Shown: in pieces, positions 30,480 through 42,669 of the stretch
How the letters are laid out: each line of letters starts with the position of its first letter
Numbering within the stretch: the stretch's first letter is position 1
NCBI GenBank assembly: GCA_029931535.1
Contig: JAQPZY010000912.1
Location: 248,001-312,000 of the forward strand
Direction of reading: 5' to 3'
Length of the DNA stretch: 64,000 bases
From: Margaritifera margaritifera
Taxonomy: Eukaryota > Mollusca > Bivalvia > Unionida > Margaritiferidae
Position numbers and translations under genes: made by a program
The notes under the pieces: generated by a model
The model's input: the letters and a program-made list of their open reading frames with translations, nothing else
Database searches by the model: none
Told to the model about the DNA's origin: nothing

Positions 30480-31730
30480 TTGCTGATATTCTTATCCTAC
30501 ACTTATTGAATAAGATAGATTAGTACTTTAATGATTATCGTTAGCATTATTAAAACTTTGCTGATATTCTTATCCTACACTTATTGAATAAGATAGATTA
30601 GTACTTTAATGATTATCGTTAGCATTATTAAAACTTTGCTGATATTCTTATCCTACACTTATTGAATAAGATAGATTAGTACTTTAATGATTATCGTTAG
30701 CATTATTAAAACTTTGCTGATATTCTTATCCTACACTTATTGAATAAGATAGATTAGTACTTTAATGATTATCGTTAGCATTATTAAAACTTTGCTGATA
30801 TTCTTATCCTACACTTATTAAATAATAAGATAGATTAGTACTTTAATGATTATCGTTAGCATTATTAAAACTTTGCTGATATTCTTATCCTACACTTATT
30901 GAATAAGATAGATTAGTACTTTAATGATTATCGTTAGCATTATTAAAACTTTGCTGATATTCTTATCCTACACTTATTGAATAAGATAGATTAGTACTTT
31001 AATGATTATCGTTAGCATTATTAAAACTTTGCTGATATTCTTATCCTACACTTATTGAATAAGATAGATTAGTACTTTAATGATTATCGTTAGCATTATT
31101 AAAACTTTGCTGATATTCTTATCCTACACTTATTGAATAAGATAGATTAGTACTTTAATGATTATCGTTAGCATTATTAAAACTTTGCTGATATTCTTAT
31201 CCTACACTTATTGAATAAGATAGATTAGTACTTTAATGATTATCGTTAGCATTATTAAAACTTTGCTGATATTCTTATCCTACACTTATTGAATAAGATA
31301 GATTAGTACTTTAATGATTATCGTTAGCATTATTAAAACTTTGCTGATATTCTTATCCTACACTTATTGAATAAGATAGATTAGTACTTTAATGATTATC
31401 GTTAGCATTATTAAAACTTTGCTGATATTCTTATCCTACACTTATTGAATAAGATAGATTAGTACTTTAATGATTATCGTTAGCATTATTAAAACTTTGC
31501 TGATATTCTTATCCTACACTTATTGAATAAGATAGATTAGTACTTTAATGATTATCGTTAGCATTATTAAAACTTTGCTGATATTCTTATCCTACACTTA
31601 TTGAATAAGATAGATTAGTACTTTAATGATTATCGTTAGCATTATTAAAACTTTGCTGATATTCTTATCCTACACTTATTGAATAAGATAGATTAGTACT
31701 TTAATGATTATTGTTAGCATTATTAAAACT
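30480..31730. repeat. Highly homogenised block of the satellite
   Basis: About 16 consecutive units are identical or nearly so to the 78-bp exemplar, apart from one 81-bp AAATAATAAG-type unit near 30,818. Units outside this block typically carry several substitutions each. Such uniformity points to recent expansion or gene conversion. Smaller uniform blocks sit near 16.8-17.3, 18.0-18.7, 25.6-26.1 and 27.1-27.5 kb. Confidence 0.8.
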
Positions 31731-32344
31731 TTGCTGATATTCTTATCCTACACTTTTTAAATAATAAGATAGATTAGTACTTTAATGATTATCGTTAGCA
31801 TTATTAAAACTTTGCTGATATTCTTATCCTACACTTATTGAATAAGATAGATTAGTACTTTAATGATTATCGTTAGCATTATTAAAACTTTGCTGATATT
31901 CTTATCCTACACTTATTGAATAAGATAGATTAGTACTTTAATGATTATCGTTAGCATTATTAAAACTTTGCTGATATTTTTTTCCAACACTTATTGAATA
32001 AGATAGATTAGTACTTTAATGATTATTGTTAGCATTATTAAAACTTTGCTGATATTCTTATCCTACACTTATTAAATAATTAGAAAAGATTAGTACTTAA
32101 TGAATATCGTTAACATTATTAAAACTTTGCTGATATTCTTATCCTACACTTATTTTATAAGATAGATTAGTAATTTAATAATTATCGTTGGCATTATTAA
32201 AACTTTGCTGATATTTATTTCATACACTTATTCAATAAGATAGGTCAGTACTTTAATGATTATCGTTAGCATTATTAAAACTTTGCTGATATCCTTATCC
32301 TACGATTATTGAATAAGATAGATTAGTACTTTAATGATTATCGT

Positions 32345-33600
32345 TTATAAAACTTTGCTGATATTTCTTCCACTTATGTTAGATTTAGTACTTTAACGAT
32401 TTTTAGGTTGGCATTTATTAAAACTTATTGGCTAGCATATTCTTTTACCACACACTAATTAAATAAGATTAATTAACACTTTACTTAATAAGATTATTGA
32501 TAGGTTTGAGTAAACTTTAGTGATTATATTACTATATCTACACTTATTGAGATCATCGTTATAGTACTATTGAAATCGATTATCGTTAGCAATTATTAAT
32601 AGACTTGTTGCTGATGAATTCTTCAGAGATCAACCACATTATATGAATATAGATTAGATGATTAGAAACTTAATGATTATCGCGTTTAGAAGCATTATTA
32701 AAACTTCTTTGCTGATATTCTTATGTCCCTACACTAAATTGAATAAGTGTAAATGATATTTTAGTAAGCTTTAATGATTATGTTTAGATTAGCATTTTAA
32801 ACCTTGCTGATATTTTTTTTTCCTACACTTAACTGCTGAATTAGATAGATTTGCACTTAATGTTTATTGAACTTATCCTACACTTTCCATTAATAAAACT
32901 TTGCTTTTATCATTATAAGTAATATTAGTTCTTAGTTGAAAAATGATTACCGTTTAGTATCTTGATGATTCTTCGACTTAGCACAAAATTATGCTGATGT
33001 GTTAGAATTCTTTACTTTCTTAACACTTATTGATTGAATAGATATAAAGATTTAGATAGCTTATTGTTAGCATAATAAAAATATTTGCTGATAGTTCTTA
33101 TCCGGCGATAAGCGCTTATTACTTTGCTGAAGATTTTTTATGGTAGATTTAGCCAACTTTAAAAATTATCACTAGTTTGATTAAATAATGATTTAGACAT
33201 AGGATTATCTTTCAATGATCCTACACTTATTGATTAGCATTATTAAAACTTTGCGTGTATTAAACTTCTTAATTGATTTTCGTTTGTAAGTAAGATAGTA
33301 GTATTAAAACTTTATCTGATTTATCGTGTATGACCATTATCAAAACTTTGTCTGATATTCTTATCCTTACTTATTAAATAATATAGATTATGATTAGTAC
33401 TTTAGATGGTATTTCTCGGTTATTAGACCTTATTTAAAAACTTTTGCTGATATTTTTTTCCTTGTTGGTCTTTCCTGCATCTCTTAATAAAATAAGATAA
33501 GAGTAGTAGCTTAGTTCTTTAATGATTTATCGTTTGTTGCATTACTAAAACTTTGGGAGTATATCCCCCTTATCCTACGCATATTAAATAATAAGATAGA
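32345..33600. repeat. Scrambled or degenerate satellite segment
   Basis: Satellite words are present here (for example TTAATGATTATCG, ATTAAAACTT, CTACACTTATTGA) but out of register, with many short insertions and deletions inside units and irregular spacing. Normal periodicity returns near 33,600. Units on either side are mostly in phase, so the change is abrupt. It is either an old, heavily rearranged island or a consensus or assembly error at a difficult repeat. Confidence 0.85.
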
Positions 33601-34099
33601 TTAGTACTTTCATGATTATCGTTTGCATTATTAAAAAACTTTGCTGATATTTCTATCCAAACTTATTTTGAATATGAGAGATTATTATGTAATGATTATC
33701 GTTAGCATTATAAATCTTTGCTGATATACTTATCCTACACTTATTAATAATACCGATAGATTAGTACTTTAATGATTATCGTTAGCATTATTAAAACATT
33801 GCTGATATTTTTTTTCCAACACTTATTAAATAATAAGATAGATTAGTACTTTAATGATTATCATTAGCATTATAAAAACTTTGCTCATATTCTTATCCTA
33901 CACTTATTAAATGAGATAGATTAGTGCTTTAATGATTATCGTTAGCATTATTAAAACTTTGCTGATATTTTTTTCCTGCACTTATTGAATAAGATAAATT
34001 AGTACTTTAATGATTATTGGTAGCATTATTAAAACTTTGCTGAAATTTTTTCCTGCACTTATTGAATAAGATAAATAAGTATTTTAATGATTTTTGTTA

Positions 34100-35150
34100 G
34101 CTATTTGAAACCTTGCTGATATTCTTATCCTACACTTATTGAATAAGATAGATTAGTACTTTAATGATTATCGTTAGCACTATTAAAACTGTGCTGATAT
34201 ACTTATCCTACACTTACTTAATAAGATAGATTGGAGCTTTAATGATTATTGTTAGCATTATTAAAACTTTTCTGATATTCTTATCCGACACTTATTGAAT
34301 AAGATAGATTAGTACTTTTATGATTATCGTTAGAATTATTAAAAATTTGCTGATATTCTTATCCAACACCTTTTGAATAAGATAGACTAGAACTTTAATG
34401 ATTATCGTTAGCATTACTAAAACTTTGCTGATATTCTTATCCTACTCTTATTACATAAGATAAATTAGTACTTTAATGATTATTGTTAGTATTATTAAAA
34501 CTTTGAAGATATAATTATCCTACACTTATTAAAAAATAAGAATGATTAGTACTTTAAGGATTATCGTTAGCATTATTAAAACTTTGCTGATATTCTTATC
34601 CTACAGTAATTGAATAAGATAGATTAGTACTTTAGTGATTGTCGTTAGCATTAATAAAACTTTGCTGATATGCTTATGCAACACTTTTTGAATAAGATAG
34701 ATTAGTACTTTAATGATTATCGTTAGCATTAATAAAACTTTGCTGATATCCTTATGCAACACTTTTTGAATAAGATAGATTAGAATTTTAATGATTATCG
34801 TTAGCATTATTAAAACTTTGCTGATATTTTTTTTCCTACACTTATTGAATAAGATACATGAGTACTTTAATGATTATTGTTAGCATTATTAAAACTTTGC
34901 TGATATTCTTATCCTACACTTATTAAATAATAAGATAGATTATTACTTTAATGATTATCGTATGCTTTTTTAAAACTTTGCTGATATACTTATCCTACAC
35001 TTATTAAATAATAAGATAGATTATTACTTTAATGATTATCGTTTGCATTTTTAAAACTTTCCTGATATTCTTATCCTACACTTACTGAATAATAAGAAAA
35101 GATTAGTACTCTAATGAATATCTTTAGAATCATTAAAACTTTGCTGATAT
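34100..35150. repeat. Higher-order satellite segment, copy 1 of a 2.52-kb-spaced duplication
   Basis: A run of about 13 units carries private variants found again 2,522-2,523 bp downstream. Shared marks include CACTTACTTAATAAGATAG (34,211), AAAAAATAAGAATGATTAG (about 34,531), TAATTGAATAAG (about 34,607) and three CTTATGCAACACTTTTTGAA-type units. Past about 34,950 the offset falls to 2,442 bp, one unit less, so the second copy lost a unit. Confidence 0.85.
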
Positions 35151-36624
35151 TCTTATCCTACACTTATTGAATAAGATAGATTAGTACTTTAATGATTATC
35201 GTTAGCATTATTAAGACTTTGCTGATATTCTCATCCAACACTTATTGAATAAGGTAGATTAGAACCTTAATGATTATCGTTAGGATTATTAAAACTTAGC
35301 TGATATGCTTATCCTACACTTATTGAATAAGATATATTAGCACTTTAATGATTATTGTTAGTATTATTAAAACTTTGCTGATATTCTTATCCTACACTTA
35401 TTAAATAATAAGTATTATTAGTACTTTAATGATTATCGTTTGCATTATTAAAACTTTGCTGATATTCTTTTCCTACACTTATTGAATAAGATAGATTAGA
35501 ACCTTAATGATTATCGCTAGCAGTAATAAAACTTTGCTGATATTCTTTTCCCACACATATTGAATAAGATAGATTAGTACTTTAATGATTATCGTTAGCA
35601 TTATTAAAACGTTGCTGATATTTTTTTTTCCTACACTTATTGAATAAGATAGATTTGCACTTTAATGATTATTGTTAGGATTGTTAAAACTTTGCTTATA
35701 TTCTTATCCTACACTTATTGAATAAGATAGATTAGTATTTAAATGATTATCGTTAGCACTATTAAAACTGTGCTGATATACTTTTCCTACACTTATTGAA
35801 TCAGATAGATTAGAACTTTAATGATTATTGTTAGCATAATAAAAAATTTGCTGATATTCTTATCCGGCGCTTATTGAATATGGTAGATTAGCACTTTAAA
35901 AATTATCGTTAGTATTATTAAAAATGTGCTGATATTCTTATCCAACACTTATTGAATAAGATAGACTAGAACTTTAATGATTATCGTTAGCCTTATTAAA
36001 ACTTTGCTGATATTTTTATCCTACACTTATTAAAAAAGATAAATTAGTACTTTAATGATTATTGTTAGCATTATTAAAACTTTGGAGATATTCTTATCCT
36101 ACGCATATTAAATAATAAGATAGATTAGTACTTTCATGATTATCGTTTGCATTATTAAAAAACTTTGCTGATATTCTTATCCTAAACTTATTGAATAAGA
36201 GAGATTATTACTGTAATGATTATCGTTAGCATTATTAAATCTTTGCTGATATACTTATCCTACACTTATTAAATAATACGATAGATTAGTACTTTAATGA
36301 TTATCGTTAGCATTATTAAAACATTGCTGATATTTTTTTCCAACACTTATTGAATAAGACAGATTAGTACTTTAATGATTATTATTAGCATTATTAAAAC
36401 TTTGCTGATATTCTTATCCGACACTTATTGAATAAGATTGATTAGTACTTTAATGATTATCGTTAGTATTATTAAAACTTTGCTGATATTTTTTTCCCAC
36501 ACTTATTGAATAAGAGAAATTAGTACTTTAATGATTATCGTTAACATTATTAAAACTTTGTTGATATTTTTTTCCTGCACTTGTTGAATAAGATAGATTA
36601 GTACTTTAATGATTATTGTTAGGA

Positions 36625-37605
36625 TTATTAAAACCTTGCTGATATTCTTATCCTACACTTATTGAATAAGATAGATTAGTACTTTAATGATTATCGTTAG
36701 CACTATTAAAACTGTGCTGATATACTTATCCTACACTTACTTAATAAGATAGATTGGAGCTTTAATGATTATTGTTAGCATTATTAAAACTTTGCTGATA
36801 TTCTTATCCTACACTTATTGAATAAGATAGATTAGCACTTTAAAAATTATCGTTAGCATTATTAAAAATTTGATGATATTCTTATCCAACACTTATTGAA
36901 TAAGATAGACTAGAACTTTAATGATTATCGTCAGCATTATTAAAACTTTGCTGACATTTTTATCCTACACTTATTAAATAAGATAAATTAGTACTTTAAT
37001 GATTATTGTTAGTATTATTAAAACTTTGAAGATATAATTATCCTACACTTATTAAAAAATAAGAATGATTAGTACTTTAAGGATTATCGTTAGCATTATT
37101 AAAACTTTGCTGATATTCTTATCCTACAGTAATTGAATAAGATAGATTAGTACTTTAGTGATTGTCGTTAGCATTAATAAAACTTTGCTGATATGCTTAT
37201 GCAACACTTTTTGAATAAGATAGATTAGTACTTTAATGATTATCGTTAGCATTAATAAAACTTTGCTGATATCCTTATGCAACACTTTTTGAATAAGATA
37301 GATTAGTACTTTAATGATTATCGTTAGCATTATTAAAACTTTGCTGATATGTTTTTTCCTACACTTATTGAATAAGATACATGAGTACTTTAATGATTAT
37401 TATTAGCATTATTAAAACTTTGCTGATATTCTTATCCTACACTTATTAAATAATAAGATAGATTATTACTTTAATGATTATCGTTTGCATTTTTAAAACT
37501 TTCCTGATATTCTTATCCTACACTTACTGAATAATAAGAAAAGATTAGTACTCTAATGAATATCTTTAGAATCATTAAAACTTTGCTGATATTCTTATAG
37601 CCCAC
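36625..37605. repeat. Higher-order satellite segment, copy 2 of the 2.52-kb-spaced duplication
   Basis: This repeats the private variants of 34,100-35,150 in the same order, including CACTTACTTAATAAGATAG near 36,733 and the TAATTGAATAAG unit near 37,130. Relative to copy 1 it lacks one 80-bp unit near 37,460. A partial third occurrence of the TTGAAGATATAATTATCC and AAAAAATAAGAATGATTAG variants lies at about 41,940-42,045. Confidence 0.85.
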
Positions 37606-39659
37606 TTATTGAATAAGATAGATTAGTACTTTAATGATTATCGTTGGCATTATTAAAACTTTGCTGATATTCTTTTCCCACACTTATTGAAAAAGATAGA
37701 TTGGTACTTTAATGATTATCGTTAGCATTATTAAAATTTTCCTGATATTTATTTCATACAATTATTCAATAAGATAGGTTAGTACTATAATGATTATTGT
37801 TAGCATTATTAAAACTTTGCTGATAATCTTAACCTACACTTATTAAATAATAAGATAGATTAGTACTTTAATGAGTATCGTTAGCATCATTAAAACTTTG
37901 CTGATATTCTTATCCTACACTTATTGAATAAGATGTATTAGTACTTTAATGATTATTGTTAGCATTATTAAAACTTTGCTGATATCCTTATCCTTCACTT
38001 ATTAAATAATAAGAATGATTATTACTTTAAGGATTATCGTTAGTATTATTAAAAATTTGCTGATATACTCATCCTACACTTATTGAATAAGATAGATTAG
38101 AACTTTAATGATTATTGTTCGCATTAATAAAACTTTGCTGATATTCTTATGCGACACTTATTGAATAAGATAGATTAGTACTTTAATGATTATCGTTAGT
38201 ATTATTAAAAATTTGCTGATATTCTTATCAAACATTATTGAATAAGATAGACTAGAACTTTAATATTTATCGTTAGCATTATTAAAACTTTGCTAATATT
38301 CTTATCCTACACTTATTACATAAGATAAATTAGTACTTTAATGATTATTGTTAGCATTATTAAAACTTTGCTGATATTCGTATCCAGCACTTATTAAATA
38401 ATAAGAATGATTAGTACTTTAATGATTATCGTTAGAATTATTGAAACTTTGCTGATATTCTTATCCTACTCTTATTGAATAAGATAGATTTGTACTTTAA
38501 TTATTATCGTTAGCATTAATAAAACTTTGCTGTATATTCTTATCCAACACTTATTGAATAAGATAGATTAGTTCTTTAATGATTATCGTCAGCATAATTA
38601 AAACTTATCTGATATTTTTTTTCCAACACTTATTGAATAAGATAGATTAGTACTTTAATGAATATTGTTAGCATTATTAAAACTTTGCTGATATTCTTAT
38701 CCCACACTTATTAAATAATAAGATAGATTAGTACTTTAATGATTATCGTTTGCATTATTAAAACTTTGCTGATATTCTTATCCTACACTTATTAAATCGT
38801 AAGAAAAGATTAGTACTTAATGAATATCGTTAGCATCATTAAAACTTTGCTGATATTCTTATCCTAACCTTATTGAATAAGGTAGATTAGTACTTTAATG
38901 ATTATCGTTGGCATTATTAAAACTTTGCTGATATTCTTTTCCCACACTTATTGAATAAGATAGATTAGTACTTTAATGATTATCGTTAGCATTATTAAAA
39001 CATTGCTGATATTTATTTCATACACTTATTCAATAAGATAGGTTAGTACTTTAATGATTATTGTTAGCATTATTAAAACTTTGCTGATAATCTTAACCTA
39101 CACTTAATGAATAAGATAGGTCAGTACTCTAATGATTATCGTTAGCATTATTAAAACCTTGCTGATTTTTTTTTCCTGCGCTTGTTGATTAATATAGATT
39201 AGTACTTTAATGATCATTGTTAGCATTATTAAAACTTTCCTGATATTCTTATCCTACACTTACTAATAAATAAGATAGATTAGTACTTTAAAGTTTATCG
39301 TTAGCATTACTAAAACTTTGCTGATATTCTCATCCTACACTTATTGAATAAGATAGACTAGAACTTTAATGATTATCGTTAGCATTATTAAAACTTTGCT
39401 GATATTTTTATCCTACACTTATTAAAAAGATTAATTAGTACTTTAATGATTATTGTAAGCATTATTAAAACTTTGCTGATATTCGTATCCTACACTTATT
39501 AAATAATAAGTATGATTAGTACTTTAATGAATATCGTTTGCATTATTAAAACTTTGCTGATATTCTTATCCTACACTTATTAAATAAGATAGATTAGTAC
39601 TTTAATGATTATCGCTAGCATTATTAAAACTTTGCTGATATTCTTATCCCACACTTATT

Positions 39660-42000
39660 GAATAAGACAGATTAGTACTTTAATGATTATCGTTAGCAGT
39701 ATTAAAGCTTTGCTGATGTTCTTATCCTACACTTATTGGATATTTTAGGTTAGCACTTTAATGATTATTGTTAGGATTATTAAAACTTTGCTGATATTCT
39801 TATCCTACACTTATTAAATAATAAAATAGATTAGTACTTTAATGATTATCGTTAGCATTAATAAAACTTTGCTGATATTCTTATCCTGCAGTTATTGAAT
39901 AAGATAGATTAGTACATTAATGATTATTGTTAGCATTATTAAACCTTTTCTGATATTCTTATCCTACACTTATTAAATAATAAGATAGATTAGTACTTTA
40001 ATGATTATCGTTAGCATTATTAAACCCTTGCTGATATTTTTCTCCAACACTTATTGAATAAGATAGATTAGTACCTTAATGATTATTGTTAGCATTATTA
40101 AAACTTTGCTGATATTCTTATCCGTCACTAATTGAATCAGATAGATTAGTACTTTAATGATTATCATTAGCATTATTAAAACTTTGCTGATATACTTATC
40201 CTACTTTTATTAAATAATAAGATATATTAGTACTTTAATGAATATCGTTAGCATTATTAAAACATTGCTGATATTTTTTTCCAACACTTATTGAATTAGA
40301 TAGATTAGAACCTTAATGATTATCGTTAGCATTATTAAAACTTTGCTGATATTCTTTTCCCACACTTGTTGAATAAGATAGATTAGTACTTTAATGATTA
40401 TCGTTAGCATTATTAAAACGTTGCTGATATTTTTTTTCCTACACTTATTGAATAAGATAGATTTGTACTTTAATGATTATTGTTAGGATTGTTAAAACTT
40501 TACTTATATTCTTATCCTACACTTATTGAATAAGATAGATTAGTACTTTAATGATTATCGTTAGTATTATTAAAAATTTGCTGATATTCTTATCCAACAC
40601 TTATTGAATAAGATAGACTAGAACTTTAATATTTATCGTTAGCATTATTAAAACTTTGCTAATATTCTTAACCTACACTTATTACATCAGATAAATTAGT
40701 ACTTTAATGATTATTGTTAACATTATTAAAACTTTGCTGATATTCGTATCCAACACTTATTAAATAATAAGAATGATTAGTACTTTAATGATTATCGTTA
40801 GAATTATTGAAACTTTGCTGATATTCTTATCCTACTCTTATTGAATAAGACAGATTAGTACTTTAATGATTATCGTTAGCAGTATTAAAGCTTTGCTGAT
40901 GTTCTTATCCTACACTTATTGGATATTTTAGGTTAGCACTTTAATGATTATTGTTAGGATTATTAAAACTTTGCTGATATTCTTATCCTACACTTATTAA
41001 ATAATAAAATAGATTAGTACTTTAATGATTATCGTTAGCATTAATAAAACTTTGCTGATATTCTTATCCTACAGTTATTGAATAAGATAGATTAGTACAT
41101 TAATGATTATTGTCAGCATTATTAAAACTTTTCTGATATTCTTATCCTACACTTATTAAATAATAAGATAGATTAGTACTTTAATGATTATCGTTAGCAT
41201 TATTAAACCCTTGCTGATATTTTTTTCCAACACTTATTGAATAAGATAGATTAGTACCTTAATGATTATTGTTAGCATTATTAAAACTTTGCTGATATTC
41301 TTATCCGTCACTAATTGAATCAGATAGATTAGTACTTTAATGATTATCATTAGCATTATTAAAACTTTGCTGATATACTTATCCTACTTTTATTAAAAAA
41401 TAAGATATATTAGTACTTTAATGAATATCGTTAGCATTATTAAAACATTGCTGATATTTTTTTCCAACACTTATTGAATTAGATAGATTAGAACCTTAAT
41501 GATTATCGTTAGCATTATTAAAACTTTGCTGATATTCTTTTCCCACACTTGTTGAATAAGATAGATTAGTACTTTAATGATTATCGTTAGCATTATTAAA
41601 ACGTTGCTGATATTTTTTTTCCTACACTTATTGAATAAGATAGATTTGTACTTTAATGATTATTGTTAGGATTGTTAAAACTTTACTTATATTCTTATCC
41701 TACACTTATTGAATAAGATAGATTAGTACTTTAATGATTATCGTTAGTATTATTAAAAATTTGCTGATATTCTTATCCAACACTTATTGAATAAGATAGA
41801 CTAGAACTTTAATATTTATCGTTAGCATTATTAAAACTTTGCTAATATTCTTAACCTACACTTATTACATCAGATAAATTAGTACTTTAATGATTATTGT
41901 TAACATTATTAAAACTTTGCTGATATTCGTATCCAACACTTATTAAATAAGATAAATTAGTACTTTAATGATTATTGTTAGTATTATTAAAACTTTGAAG
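39660..42000. repeat. Two tandem copies of a higher-order repeat of about 1,183 bp
   Basis: 39,660-40,842 is repeated almost perfectly at 40,843-about 41,960. The mark ACTTATTGGATATTTTAGG lies at 39,731 and 40,914, an offset of 1,183 bp or about 15 units. Further shared marks in order are TTATTAAATAATAAAATAG, CGTCACTAATTGAATCAG, CTACTTTTATTAAA and TTACTTATATTC. The mark ACTAGAACTTTAATATTTA occurs at 40,617 and 41,800, and also at 38,251, which is 2,366 bp (2 x 1,183) before 40,617. This indicates recent duplication of a block of about 15 units. Confidence 0.88.
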
Positions 42001-42649
42001 ATATAATTATCCTACACTTATTAAAAAATAAGAATGATTAGTACTTTAATGATTATCGTTAGCATTATTAAAACTTTGCTGATATTCTTATCCTACACTT
42101 ATTGAATAATAAGAAAGATTGTTACTTTAATGATTATCTTAAGCATTACTAAAGCTTTGCTGATATTCTTTTCCTACACTTTTTGAATAATAAGATAGAT
42201 TAGTACTTTAATGATTATCGTTAGCACTATTACAACTTTCCTGATATTCTTATCCACCACTTATTGAATATGATAGATTAGTACTTTAATGATTATCGTT
42301 AGCATTATTAAAACTTTGCTGATATTCTTATCCTACACTTATTGAATAATAAGATAGATTCGTACTTTAGTGATTATCGTTAGGATTATTAAAACTTTGC
42401 TGATATTCTTATCCTATACTTATTGAATAATAAGAAAGATTATTACTTTAATGATTATCGTTAGCATTATTAAAACTTTGCTGATATTCTTATCCTACCC
42501 TTGTTGAATATGATAGATTAGTACTTTAATGATTATCGTTAGCATTATTAAAACTGTGCATATATTCTTATCCTACACTTATTGAATAAGATAGATTAGT
42601 ACTTTAATGATTACCGTTAGCATTATTTAAACTTTGCTGATATTCTTAT

Positions 42650-42669
42650 CCTACACACCAGCAAGTGTA
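42650..42669. other. Short inverted repeat at the satellite right edge
   Basis: CTACAC, which belongs to the last satellite unit, is followed after eight bases by GTGTAG in the flank. The array stops inside a unit exactly here. The six-base arms could be chance or a trace of the break that ended the array. Confidence 0.5.

Larger units (their letters stand above)
14873..42655. repeat. 78-bp satellite DNA array, about 27.8 kb
   Basis: A head-to-tail array of a 78-bp unit; a clean exemplar runs from about 31,129 to 31,206. Landmarks in order are GAATAAGATAGATTAGTAC, TTTAATGATTATCGTTAGC, ATTATTAAAACTTTGCTGAT and ATTCTTATCCTACACTTATT. The exemplar has 19 G/C bases of 78 (about 24%) and a single CpG. 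A frequent 81-bp form carries an extra TAA (GAATAATAAGATA). Dividing length by unit size gives about 350 copies. All units are in one orientation. Units at the far left (14.87-15.4 kb) and across the right third are more diverged; inner blocks are nearly identical. It is non-coding: the 26-codon periodic frame contains stops in the consensus. A pericentromeric, heterochromatic or structural location is possible but not shown. Confidence 0.98.

Noticed and set aside
34601..34807. Minus-strand 68-codon frame rich in Leu/Ile/Lys inside the satellite (and its twin at 37,124-37,330)
   Set aside because: The 78-bp unit equals 26 codons, so losing one stop per unit opens a periodic frame. The consensus unit has a TAA in that frame. 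The twin exists because the DNA block was duplicated.
14873..42655. CRISPR array
   Set aside because: Units are contiguous, without unique spacers, and the surroundings are eukaryotic.
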